Virus record (IMG/VR): IMGVR_UViG_3300020596_000097
Coordinates: 1 to 25,726 of that record
DNA: 25,726 nucleotides
Strand: one strand, 5' to 3'
DNA from: a virus
In this document: positions 15,719 to 23,379 of the stretch, piece by piece
Numbering within the stretch: the first letter of the stretch is position 1
How the letters are laid out: every line of letters begins with the position of its first letter
Position numbers and translations under genes: made by a program
The notes under the pieces: generated by a model
Seen by the model: only the letters and a program-made list of their open reading frames with translations
Told to the model about the DNA's origin: nothing
The model's database searches: none

Positions 15719-16600
15719 TCAGAATTCGGAAATTGGTCCAAGTCCAACTATTACAGTCCAGAGAGTTTCAGTATCGACAACTGAATATTCGATTCCCAGA
15801 AGGAAATCAGCGCGGTAAACATCTGCTTGAGTGTCTTTATCGCTCACTGCCAAACCTTTCATGTCAGTTACTCGGATCGTTTCACCGTTGCTTAAGCCGA
15901 AACCAAAATCTGATTTATAACGAAAAAATTTTGTTTCAAGAATTGAGCGGATTGCATCACGCCCCTGACTCGAACCAGCGAAAATAACAACCTGGAGTTG
16001 AGTTTGAGCTCGACCAAGCATCGTGTAAACGGTCGCAATATTGCCACAGTTGGACTGCAACTTAAGGATTTGAGTCGAAGCGTTGGTTAAAGTCAGAACC
16101 GCGCCAGATCTGCTCACAGAAATGACGCCGGTGAATTCAGAGTTTGCTTGGATATCAATCAAAAGCTTTTGAGCAACCGCTGATAGATCATCTGCCGACA
16201 CGGCAACACCAGTTGCACCGATTCTGGTGCTAAACCTGTCCACTACTAACGAGCAGGCATCTTTATCCTTCACAGCCGAAGAGCCTACAGCAAAAGCAAC
16301 CGTCAGCGTCGCTGTGCCGCCAGGTGCAACCGTATCTGAACTCAAAATTGTTTTGATGCCTGGTGCTGTGACTACGGTAGCGAGATCTGTTGGCCAAAAA
16401 CGGCTAACAGAACTACTTAAACCCCTGTCAGTTACCCCAACCACCGCCTGTTCACGTTTGGCACATTCTTCAATAGCGTTGATTCCAGGCCAGCCTTGGG
16501 CCACTTTGACCGCTAGCGCCGAACCATCAACTGAAAGCGACGCTAACAGCGGTTTTAAAAGCGCTACCAAACCTTTTTCGACAGTGGGAATCGTGGCCAC
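15719..16600 (-). CDS. Tail terminator / tail completion protein
   Basis: 293 residues using the GTG at 16600, which overlaps the previous TAG by one base (TAGTG) and has AGAGG 7 nt upstream. A TTG 15 codons further upstream has no such site. The N-terminal 70 residues (VEKGLVALLKPLL..., GWPGINAIEECAKREQAVVG) and the C-terminal part (QTQLQVVIFAGSSQGRDAIR, then IRVTDMKGL and ADFLLGIEYSV) together fit the fold of tail terminators that cap the tube and sheath. About residues 75-195 hold a beta-rich insertion. It sits immediately upstream of the sheath gene. The assignment rests on position and sequence pattern. Confidence 0.65.
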   Translation of the reverse strand: MATIPTVEKGLVALLKPLLASLSVDGSALAVKVAQGWPGINAIEECAKREQAVVGVTDRGLSSSVSRFWPTDLATVVTAPGIKTILSSDTVAPGGTATLTVAFAVGSSAVKDKDACSLVVDRFSTRIGATGVAVSADDLSAVAQKLLIDIQANSEFTGVISVSRSGAVLTLTNASTQILKLQSNCGNIATVYTMLGRAQTQLQVVIFAGSSQGRDAIRSILETKFFRYKSDFGFGLSNGETIRVTDMKGLAVSDKDTQADVYRADFLLGIEYSVVDTETLWTVIVGLGPISEF

Positions 16601-17385
16601 TAGTCTGCCTCTTTTTCGCGTTCGAGAAATAGATACGTGCCGCAAGCACCGCTTTCTTGAGGCGCGGCAAAGATTACGTAATAGCGAGTTCCATCAGGCA
16701 TCAATATCCTGTCGCCTTGTCTAGGTTTAAAGCCTTTCAGCGGCGGCAGGAAGGCGCACCAGCCCGCTTTTTTTGGCATCGCTGGAGTGTCCATGATTGC
16801 TTTGTCGCCATAGGGCCTGGCGACCGGGAAGAGGCCTATCGGAATAAGGCTCGAAGTATCGCTTTCTACGCCCACAACAAAAGTCCCGTTAACCAGACAG
16901 ACTGGCAGCGTATTAAAGGAGTCTGGCTCCCATTCATCGTCAGAACTTGGTTCTACTTTCTGGCGAACCAGGTGGCAAAGTTGGTTCAACCGAGCTCCGA
17001 TAGTGACCTTGTTAGGCTTATTCTGGATCATGACAAATGCATTTATGTCAGTTGTCGCATAGGTAGTGGTGTCATACCCAGGCCCGAAGACTTGATCGTT
17101 TAAAACGAATAGATCGCCGACTTTCAAACCATACTGATACGTGTCAAGCCGGAGCTCATAGAGGATTACGCCGGGTATTTTTTCGGCTTCCAGGTGACGC
17201 TTTAGAGTTGGGGTGTTGACTTCATGCAAGACTTTGACGTTCTCAAAAAGGACGTTACCCGGGATCAGGACATCACCAGTTGCACTTGCGCCAATTCTAT
17301 ACACTTTCCAAGGAGGGCCCAGGACGTTAGCTTCTTTGCCTGCGCCAAATTGAATCTTCTGAGCAATCTGATTCCACTCAACCAT
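16600..17385 (-). CDS. Probable head-closure or neck protein
   Basis: 261 residues. The ATG overlaps the previous TAA (TAATG) and no ribosome-binding site is seen, which suggests translational coupling. It begins MVEWNQIAQKIQFGAGKEAN, then strands rich in Val, Tyr and aromatic residues. A central segment (about 118-145) is helical with PNKVTIGARLNQLCHLVRQK. The C-terminus includes a PRQGDRILMPDGTRYYVIFA segment typical of small beta-barrel stopper proteins, where a proline/glycine turn precedes Y-x-V. Position between adaptor and tail terminator fits a protein that plugs the portal and makes the tail-binding face. No exact family is recognised. Confidence 0.5.
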   Translation of the reverse strand: MVEWNQIAQKIQFGAGKEANVLGPPWKVYRIGASATGDVLIPGNVLFENVKVLHEVNTPTLKRHLEAEKIPGVILYELRLDTYQYGLKVGDLFVLNDQVFGPGYDTTTYATTDINAFVMIQNKPNKVTIGARLNQLCHLVRQKVEPSSDDEWEPDSFNTLPVCLVNGTFVVGVESDTSSLIPIGLFPVARPYGDKAIMDTPAMPKKAGWCAFLPPLKGFKPRQGDRILMPDGTRYYVIFAAPQESGACGTYLFLEREKEAD

Positions 17386-18164
17386 TAGAGTTCAAAGCCT
17401 GAATTGCCGTTTCTGTTATCAGCAAGGCCAAGAAACTTACGAAGTTCCGCTCTCCAGAAATTCAAAATCTCTTTGCGTTCTTTGAGTTCAAAGCCGCGGG
17501 TATAACCACCGGCTTTGGCAACGTCAGCGTTTCTAGTAACGCCAGCGATCGCGCTAGACAAGTGATTTAAAATTGGAATAAAGCCATAGCGAACAGTCTG
17601 TACACCAAGCGACTCACCAATAACAGCAGACGGCTCAACATGGTCGCCCTGCTGACTGACGACGAGCGCAGCCTGACCTGTGTAGCCAACGGCCAAAACA
17701 AATGGGCTTTTCGCTTTAAATTCAATGTGTGGATTTGCGTTTGCCGAAATTACTGCAAAACCTTCAAACGGACCTGCTGGCTGAATGCGTGCCGTCGCTA
17801 AAGTTACGTTTTGAGCCGCAAGCGAAGCCAATTTAGAGGCAAGAGTAAACCGCGTTTCACCTGGTGCGGCAATAATCGTGATGGTCACAGGGGACACCAA
17901 TTCATCACTATTGATGATCACTGAATAAGATTCTGCCGAGAGCGGATCGCGACCAATAATGGTTATCAGGCCTATACAAGCGCCTGTCAATTTCGCTTCA
18001 TCAACGGCGTCCAGCTCTTGCAATCGTGATTCGACGGCAGCCAAGCCTGAATTCATCTGGTAGTTTCGAACTGCGCCGACAGAACCAATGCTTTGACGGT
18101 TGACCGCAATCGCGTGATAGCCTAAATGCCGCCTGATATCGGACATCTCATCTGGAGTGAGCAT
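17385..18164 (-). CDS. Head-tail adaptor (connector) protein with a beta-rich insertion
   Basis: 259 residues. The start MLTPDEMSDIRRHLGYHAI and the C-terminal helices ending in ILNFWRAELRKFLGL fit a gp6-like helical adaptor that docks under the portal. Between them, about residues 62-175, lies a beta-rich segment with ITIIAAPGETRFTLASKLAS, the strand-helix-strand pattern seen in other genes here. So this is probably a helical connector interrupted by an extra domain on the outside of the neck. The stop of the previous gene is directly followed by this ATG (TAAATG). Its own stop overlaps the next ATG by one base. The function is inferred from helix layout and from position between capsid and tail terminator genes. 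Confidence 0.62.
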   Translation of the reverse strand: MLTPDEMSDIRRHLGYHAIAVNRQSIGSVGAVRNYQMNSGLAAVESRLQELDAVDEAKLTGACIGLITIIGRDPLSAESYSVIINSDELVSPVTITIIAAPGETRFTLASKLASLAAQNVTLATARIQPAGPFEGFAVISANANPHIEFKAKSPFVLAVGYTGQAALVVSQQGDHVEPSAVIGESLGVQTVRYGFIPILNHLSSAIAGVTRNADVAKAGGYTRGFELKERKEILNFWRAELRKFLGLADNRNGNSGFEL

Positions 18165-18581
18165 TTAGCCACCTGCAAAAATGTGCTTACACTTCGGGCA
18201 TTGATGTTGGCCGGCCAGAGGTGCAATAGGCTGTGCGAGCTTTGTGAGCTCTAGAATCTTTTGGCCGTCTGCAATAATTTCGTTTTCTTTAAAGGAGAAC
18301 AGCATCCCAAATAGATAGCAGCTAAATGGTTTTGTGGCGTAATGAGCGGGCATGGAAGGAAGTTCGGCGTCTGGCTCAGAAGGCAAGACTTCTAAAATTG
18401 GCTCGTCATCTTCAACATTTGAATCAGCATCTGGAATTTGATCCTCGACCAATTCAAAACTTTGAGCTTCTAAGATCGGTGTGAATTTCGGCAACTCTTG
18501 CGTTTCTTCACCAACGGTGGGTTTGACCTTTTTCAAAGTCTTCTCAATCAGATATTCTTCTTCCATGCCCTTCTTAGCCAT
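18165..18581 (-). CDS. Small acidic protein with C-terminal CxxC zinc-binding-like motif
   Basis: 138 residues. The ATG overlaps the previous stop by one base (TAATG). The N-terminus is charged, the middle (about 35-75) is strongly acidic and proline-rich, and the C-terminal 55 residues look folded (FGMLFSFKENEIIADGQKI). It ends with QCPKCKHIF, half of a zinc ribbon. Only one CxxC pair is present, so zinc binding would need the other cysteine (about residue 87), another residue or a second subunit. Small proteins of this kind occur between capsid and neck genes in phages, but their role is not known to me. The function is unassigned. Confidence 0.55.
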   Translation of the reverse strand: MAKKGMEEEYLIEKTLKKVKPTVGEETQELPKFTPILEAQSFELVEDQIPDADSNVEDDEPILEVLPSEPDAELPSMPAHYATKPFSCYLFGMLFSFKENEIIADGQKILELTKLAQPIAPLAGQHQCPKCKHIFAGG

Positions 18582-19168
18582 TATTGAATTGGGCTCCCTG
18601 CTGCAGCCATAGCTACTACTACATTTGCGCCCAGCGTTATCGGCTCACCTGCACGACAACGAATATGCTGCCCTTTTAAATTGAAATCGAAATCTTCAGA
18701 TGGAACAACCGGACCACTACCACCAGCGAGAAGTCCGCCATTGCCGAGAGTTAAGACGCCTGAGCCAACCGGCACAGACTGCGTCAACGACACAGAATTT
18801 CCAAGGAGGCCTGGCCAATAGAAGGTGATCACACCTAAAATCGCCGTGGCATAGCAGCCATAGGCTCGTAAAGTAGCGTCGTCATTCAACGCTTTCACCA
18901 ATCTTTGCGCGCCATTACTTACAGTGTCATCAGTGACTAGGGTGACGGTCTTAGTGATCATTCCGCCAGGTAGACCCGGCAAAATAACGTTGAGCCGCAG
19001 CTGGTCATTGTTGGACAAAGTGCCGCTTACGGTGCAAGTGCATGAGGCCAATCCGATAGGGTTTCTTGTCAAAAAAGACGACACCGGCTCAGAAATGATC
19101 TGACCATTCAAAAGAGACTTAGGCATAAACCGAGCCAATTGCGATGGTCTTTTAGTCTGCAATACCAT
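18581..19168 (-). CDS. Head-associated structural protein with beta-rich domain, function unknown
   Basis: 195 residues. Start is ATG with AGGAGAG upstream, close behind the capsid terminator. The N-terminal 40 residues are basic. Residues about 43-130 form a beta-rich unit with pattern CTVSGTLSNNDQLRLNV, then a threonine/valine strand, the helix NGAQRLVKALNDDATL, and further strands. That strand-helix-strand plan resembles a domain often inserted in phage structural proteins and recurs in other genes here. A glycine-rich loop follows (LTLGNGGLLAGGSGPV), and the end is hydrophobic (ITLGANVVVAMAAAG). The position straight after the capsid gene suggests a minor head or decoration protein. I do not recognise a specific family. 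Confidence 0.5.
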   Translation of the reverse strand: MVLQTKRPSQLARFMPKSLLNGQIISEPVSSFLTRNPIGLASCTCTVSGTLSNNDQLRLNVILPGLPGGMITKTVTLVTDDTVSNGAQRLVKALNDDATLRAYGCYATAILGVITFYWPGLLGNSVSLTQSVPVGSGVLTLGNGGLLAGGSGPVVPSEDFDFNLKGQHIRCRAGEPITLGANVVVAMAAAGSPIQ

Positions 19169-19185
19169 TTCTTGTTCTCTCCTAG

Positions 19186-19212
19186 AAAAGAAGGGGCCAA
19201 TTTGACCCCTTC
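19186..19212 (-). terminator. Rho-independent terminator after the major capsid gene
   Basis: On the minus strand, 44 nt past the capsid stop, GAAGGGG and CCCCTTC form a 7-bp GC-rich stem separated by 9 nt, and the stem is followed at once by TTTT. The stem can extend by two pairs (one G-T) to leave a 5-nt loop. It sits just upstream of the ribosome-binding site of the next gene, so it would attenuate rather than fully separate downstream genes unless another promoter exists. Confidence 0.75.
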
Positions 19213-19256
19213 AGGATAATCCCCAGATTTTCTACCACAATTTATGCGGCACCGAC

Positions 19257-20615
19257 TTAAGCCGCGTGTTCAACCCAGAGGGCTTTTTTGTACATTGAGT
19301 TCGATGCAGTTGGGATGATATCTGAGTTAGCTCTCATATCGGAACCGCAAGTGAAGCCAGTGCACATAGACCATGCAAGAGGTTGCATTCTGCGTTTTAC
19401 GTCGATTGGATCACGCAAGATCAGAGCGATATTGCTTTGGATCTTCTCAACGTAATGCAGCGAGCTGCCTTGAGCTTGATCGATGTAGTTATTGAAACCT
19501 TGCCAGTCAGCTTCCATACAAGCTTCAGGATCAGCAACAAACAACATACGGTGAACGTTGACACCAGTTGAACCAGGAGAGATCGGCACTTCATTCGTTT
19601 CAACATAACGGATACCGTCATGTTCGAAGATCTTGCCACGCTTGATCACTTCGTCGCTATCGCCACGGCCTTGGTAGGCCAATTGGAACTGAGGATCTTT
19701 TCTCAGTTGGCGCAAGCTGGAAGGGCTAGCTAAGCAGTAAATGTAGCCATCTCTGTAACCGTCATTACCTTGGTTTTTCAGGTAAGTGGTTGCATCGGCA
19801 GCCAAATCTAGAGTTGCAATGTCGCCGGCACCGATCAGGGCAGAGTGAACACGACCGCCAGCTCTAAATACTTTTGGAGCATTTTGAGCAAGGAGAGCAT
19901 GGCCAGCAGTTGGAATGGTGGCAGTGCTGTATGTAATCTGACCAGAGAAACCGCCGAGGCTGTTAGCGAGCAACGAAGACACGTTAGAGTCAGCTGCTAC
20001 ACCAGTCACCGTCAAGGTTTGAATCAGAGTGCCGGAAGTGTCATACTGATCTACCAACAGAGTGTTAGATCCATCAACAGAAACCAATTTACCGCCAGCA
20101 GTCAGAACTTTTTGGAAACCACGAATATCATCAACACGGCAAGTTGTAGCGCTGAGAGTACCGCTCGCAAGAACTCTGGTGTTACCACCGAGATAGAAGT
20201 CTAGATAGGCTTTTCTTACCAGACGCTCTTTCGTTTGTGCGGCGTTGATACCGAAGTTGCCAACTTGTCTAACCAAATCAGAAGCAATCATTGCTTCATT
20301 TTGGAAGAGGTTGACATAATCCAGAGCATCCCATTCATCCACCTTAACGGTGAATTGTTCGATACCAGCTTTTCTGACCGTCATCCCGTTATCCAAGTTG
20401 GATGCAGCATCAGTTGCAGCTCTAGGAGTCAGGTCAACAGCCAGGCGGCCGTTTTTAGTGAAAGTCTTTTCGTCGCCCAAATTAGCGTCGAGCATTTCTT
20501 TATAAGTGAATGCGCTGAAAGCAAGTTTGCTATCCATGGCGCTTTCGAACTTAAGTTTCAGGATACCTTGCTGAACAGCAGCAGCGACAGTCGCGTCAAA
20601 TGCGTAAAGAGACAT
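19257..20615 (-). CDS. Major capsid protein, HK97-fold, N4-gp56-like
   Basis: 452 residues from the ATG at 20615, which follows GGGGGGAG. A frame-compatible TTG four codons upstream lies inside that ribosome-binding site and is rejected as the start. The order is that of the HK97 fold: an N-terminal helix, an extended segment (about 35-70), a long helix region NLFQNEAMIASDLVRQVGNF with a charged helix after it, a beta-rich insertion (about 155-245), then a P-domain-like C-terminal half with HDGIRYVETNEVP, a motif common in N4-gp56-type capsid proteins. It forms the icosahedral shell. The position after the scaffold, its own leader and its own terminator all fit a highly expressed capsid gene. 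There is no sign of a cleaved N-terminal delta domain. Confidence 0.93.
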   Translation of the reverse strand: MSLYAFDATVAAAVQQGILKLKFESAMDSKLAFSAFTYKEMLDANLGDEKTFTKNGRLAVDLTPRAATDAASNLDNGMTVRKAGIEQFTVKVDEWDALDYVNLFQNEAMIASDLVRQVGNFGINAAQTKERLVRKAYLDFYLGGNTRVLASGTLSATTCRVDDIRGFQKVLTAGGKLVSVDGSNTLLVDQYDTSGTLIQTLTVTGVAADSNVSSLLANSLGGFSGQITYSTATIPTAGHALLAQNAPKVFRAGGRVHSALIGAGDIATLDLAADATTYLKNQGNDGYRDGYIYCLASPSSLRQLRKDPQFQLAYQGRGDSDEVIKRGKIFEHDGIRYVETNEVPISPGSTGVNVHRMLFVADPEACMEADWQGFNNYIDQAQGSSLHYVEKIQSNIALILRDPIDVKRRMQPLAWSMCTGFTCGSDMRANSDIIPTASNSMYKKALWVEHAA

Positions 20616-20779
20616 AGCTCCCCCCAATAATAAAAACGTGTTTTGTTCAAAGCGCGTTTTTTATTAACGAGAAGGAGCCGCAGATCCTCACGTCGCCACA
20701 AGCGAGATCACGTTTTACTTTTAGAGTCGAGAACCGTAGATCTAGACTTGAGCACTGCTCTCTAGAAAAACTACCAGAA
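20616..20779 (-). promoter_or_regulatory. 164-nt non-coding leader upstream of the major capsid gene
   Basis: This is the longest gap in the window, lying between the scaffold stop and the capsid ATG. I see no convincing sigma70 promoter. Read on the minus strand it holds the dyad GAGCAGTGCTC, then GGCTCCTTC (20671-20679), then AAAAACGCG-12 nt-CACGTTTTT (one mismatch) followed by ATTATT, then the capsid ribosome-binding site GGGGGGAG. GGCUCCUUC can pair with the GGGGGAGCU over nine positions counting G-U pairs, which would hide the ribosome-binding site around the inner hairpin. A phage-specific late promoter, RNA processing site or terminator are also possible. The structure is inferred by eye. 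Confidence 0.5.
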
Positions 20780-21442
20780 TTATTTTCTTACCGATTGTAG
20801 AAAAGCACTTACGACTTCATCTGCTTCTTTTGTCCCGGGTTTTACACCGTCGGCCAATTTGCCCGAGCCTTCTTTCCCTGGCTCGGTCACAGCTGCGCCA
20901 GTCACCTTTGTGACTTTCTTTGCGGCGGCAGCAGCAATGGAAGCGGCTGCAGCATCAGCCTCTGCGTTCTTGAATAAATGGGGTTTGGCTTTTTTAAATT
21001 CCGCCATGGCTTCGGCGACGCCTTCAATTTCGTAGTTGGCATCAACTTTGATCTTGGCGAGATCAATCATCGAAATCAGATCAGGATCGATAATACCGGC
21101 CGACGCAGCAGCAGCTTTCAACTCAGATTGAATCAACCTGCTCTGCATCGCAGTAACTTTCTGTTCTGACTCTTGAGTAGTTTTATTCAAAAGCTTCTCA
21201 AGATCGCCATTCTTCTTGGCTTCGGCCAGCTCCTTATCGGCTTGGGCCCTTTCAAAGACTGTCAGCTTTTCGTCTTTGTCTTTAAGTTCGGCCTTCTTGC
21301 CATTAAGCTCAGATAGAAGCGCCTTGTTATGGCGTTTGAGTTTTTCCAAGTCATCGTCGCCAGGTTTTGCAGCATCCGCGGTATCGGCAGCAGTAGCAGC
21401 TGGATCAACAACCTTAGTTTCGTCCTTGTTATCGTCGGCCAT
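20780..21442 (-). CDS. Capsid scaffolding protein (GP20-like)
   Basis: 220 residues, highly charged, Ala/Lys/Glu-rich and mostly helical. Residues about 30-115 form a predicted coiled coil (LEKLKRHNKALLSELNGKKA onward). Residues about 113-155 contain AGIIDPDLISMIDLAKIKVD followed by an amphipathic helix and KAKPHLF, a pattern typical of GP20-like scaffold proteins. The C-terminal part is Ala-rich and ends in a short helix (EVVSAFLQSVRK) of the kind that contacts the capsid protein in other scaffolds. It would guide capsid assembly inside the prohead and then leave. It lies directly upstream of the capsid gene. No recognisable prohead protease is encoded beside it, so exit without cleavage is plausible. 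The ribosome-binding site GAGAGG is 11-12 nt from the ATG, slightly long. Confidence 0.85.
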   Translation of the reverse strand: MADDNKDETKVVDPAATAADTADAAKPGDDDLEKLKRHNKALLSELNGKKAELKDKDEKLTVFERAQADKELAEAKKNGDLEKLLNKTTQESEQKVTAMQSRLIQSELKAAAASAGIIDPDLISMIDLAKIKVDANYEIEGVAEAMAEFKKAKPHLFKNAEADAAAASIAAAAAKKVTKVTGAAVTEPGKEGSGKLADGVKPGTKEADEVVSAFLQSVRK

Positions 21443-21470
21443 AAAAAGTTATCCTCTCAAGTGTTCTAAT

Positions 21471-21845
21471 TTAGTAGGTGTGGGCGTGGAAACGCGCACC
21501 TAGAGTGGCTGGAGCCACAACGGATATAGCGGTCGTTTTGATTTTGTACCAGCGGCACTTTGTAGCAACAGCTACAAATCCGACAGCTGATATATCAGAG
21601 CCGATTTGAATGCCGTCAGTGGCGTCCGCTGGCTGATCTTTGGCATTACTGCCCATTAATTTGGCAGTAAATGATGTAAAAGTTCCGCCTGGTGTATCTT
21701 GCAGAACTTCAATACTGCCATCGACAATATCGTGTCCCTTAAACCAAGTGCCTGTGTTAGTTGCGCCAACTTTTTCGAGAGCACTTATCAACCTAGCTCC
21801 TCGATTGAAACCAAACTTTTGAGTGTCGTCATTTCCACCTTGCAT
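21471..21845 (-). CDS. Small beta-rich structural protein between portal and scaffold, possible decoration protein
   Basis: 124 residues. The pattern G-S-I-E-V-L, then GTFTSFTAKLMGSN, then CRWYKIKTTAISV and a C-terminal beta strand resembles small phage beta-sandwich proteins in which a strand-rich core ends with a W/Y-x-R/K-x-K/R segment. Such folds are often capsid decoration or cement proteins, but I cannot confirm the family. The ATG at 21845 has AAGGAG about 9 nt upstream, and the gap to the portal stop is 16 nt. Position inside the head cluster supports a virion role. A minor head protein or a host-interacting accessory protein are alternatives. Confidence 0.55.
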   Translation of the reverse strand: MQGGNDDTQKFGFNRGARLISALEKVGATNTGTWFKGHDIVDGSIEVLQDTPGGTFTSFTAKLMGSNAKDQPADATDGIQIGSDISAVGFVAVATKCRWYKIKTTAISVVAPATLGARFHAHTY

Positions 21846-21861
21846 CGCTCGAGCTCCTTAC

Positions 21862-23379
21862 TTATGTTGTCGTCTTAGATTGTGTCTTTTCTTTTTTCTT
21901 AGGCAGTTTGCTTGAGGTTTGATGCATATCGGTTTTCGCCCTATGCTGATCAAAGGCCGCGCGCTGATCTATTAAGCCGGCATCTTGAGCCTGGTCAAGT
22001 GCTTGGACGTTTTGTTGGTATTCCTGCGGTGTCTGCTCGTGCAGATCCGGCCACGACAACTTGAGTAAGTCAATCAAGCCTTCGTCAATCCCTGTCATCA
22101 GTTGATGGTCAATGCGAATGGCCGCTTTACAGATTTTTTTGATCAGCTTCAGGTAGCCGTTATTGCCATAGTTCGTACGCAATTCAAAAACGAGATCCAA
22201 AAACTCTTCTTCGACAATTCCCATGCCTTTGCCAGACATCGAAGTAGTTACTTTGTCTGGATCTTTCCTGCTCGAGCTAATCTGCTCAGCAGCGTCTTTT
22301 TTAAGCTGCCTGTAGTAATCCAGGCCAGCGGCAAAACCTAGCCCATTTGTCTCTAAGAATTTTGCATCGCCGCCCTCTTCAACCACGTCTTCAATCTTTT
22401 GAGTGGTATTAAATTGCAAATAGCGTTGAGGCGAGCGAGCTATAGGCTTGCCTTCATCATCAGTAGTACCTTGCGGGCTGCCGTGAATAACGGTCATAGG
22501 ACAAGCTGAATTTTTGATACCAAGATCAAGTTGGCTCATTCCGTAGTCATAGAGAACAATGTTGTCTAGTCCAGCCTCGAAAAGACAGTCACCGTCAGGG
22601 AACTCGCCACCAGATAAATTCAAGAACCAGTGAGCAGGAACCATTTTTAGCTCATGAACTACTGGCTCAAGGACGCCTTCTTCAATCTCTTTCAAATATT
22701 TGGTGTTGTCGCCCGTCAGCGGATTCCAGTCAACCTGCCTGATGGGCAAATAGTGAATTTCACGCTCTTTGTCGAGAACACGAACCATCCAATATTTTTT
22801 CTTCGGTTCTATATTTTGGCCTTGAGAGTCGTGCGTGTAGCCGTAGTCAAGGAACCAGCGAGCGCTCACTGGCTTGGCAAGCATCAACTGTTTAAGTTGC
22901 TTCGCTGGATCAAAAGTTGGAAAACATTCCACTGCCCGGTGAATGTTCATGACGAGAGTCGGCCCTTCGTCGACTTCTACAATTTTGAAAGACGCGCACA
23001 CAGAGCCAATTGAACCGCGCATTACAAGATCGATCATCTGGGACTCAAGATCGGCCTGGTCCAGCAGTTGCTGAATCTTCTCAATAATCTCTGGTTTTTT
23101 CTCGCAAATTAGACTTGGAGCATGCCGGCCAGCAAAGAGCTTCCTTGCAATATTTCGAGCTGTCATTTTTGCCAAATTCATTCTGACTGACGGCCTGCGG
23201 TGTTTCATACTCACATAAGAGCTGTCGCCAGATGCTTCTTCGTCAAATTCCTTGGCCAGATGACCATAGATTTTTCCGTCCAAGTGAAGATCCATCAAAG
23301 CGAGCTTACAGAGTCGCTCATTGTCGCGAATCCAAGCAGGAATTTTTCTTAGAGCTGTTTGTTCCAGTCTGTCCCGCAT
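21862..23379 (-). CDS. Portal protein
   Basis: 505 residues, the usual portal length. It follows TerL directly and precedes the scaffold and capsid genes, the standard portal position. The N-terminal third is helical and charged and includes KHRRPSVRMNLAKMTARNIARKL (about residues 59-81), resembling the start of many portal proteins. The middle is mixed alpha/beta with many aromatic residues. Residues about 365-410 include SSSRKDPDKVTTSMSGKG, then a long helix, and the end is a Lys/Gln/Thr-rich tail (KKKEKTQSKTTT). Twelve copies would form the ring at one capsid vertex through which DNA passes. No MuF-type domain is fused to it and none is encoded next to it. The assignment rests on size, order and overall composition rather than on a single diagnostic motif. 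Confidence 0.88.
   Translation of the reverse strand: MRDRLEQTALRKIPAWIRDNERLCKLALMDLHLDGKIYGHLAKEFDEEASGDSSYVSMKHRRPSVRMNLAKMTARNIARKLFAGRHAPSLICEKKPEIIEKIQQLLDQADLESQMIDLVMRGSIGSVCASFKIVEVDEGPTLVMNIHRAVECFPTFDPAKQLKQLMLAKPVSARWFLDYGYTHDSQGQNIEPKKKYWMVRVLDKEREIHYLPIRQVDWNPLTGDNTKYLKEIEEGVLEPVVHELKMVPAHWFLNLSGGEFPDGDCLFEAGLDNIVLYDYGMSQLDLGIKNSACPMTVIHGSPQGTTDDEGKPIARSPQRYLQFNTTQKIEDVVEEGGDAKFLETNGLGFAAGLDYYRQLKKDAAEQISSSRKDPDKVTTSMSGKGMGIVEEEFLDLVFELRTNYGNNGYLKLIKKICKAAIRIDHQLMTGIDEGLIDLLKLSWPDLHEQTPQEYQQNVQALDQAQDAGLIDQRAAFDQHRAKTDMHQTSSKLPKKKEKTQSKTTT

Noticed and set aside
16601-16645. TTG start for the tail terminator protein
   Set aside because: It lies inside the upstream gene, has no ribosome-binding site and adds an Arg-rich segment; the GTG at 16600 has AGAGG and TAGTG coupling.
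20628-20760. Sigma70 promoter before the capsid gene
   Set aside because: TTGAAC and TATTAT-like or TAATAA boxes can be found, but spacings do not fit a -35/-10 pair.
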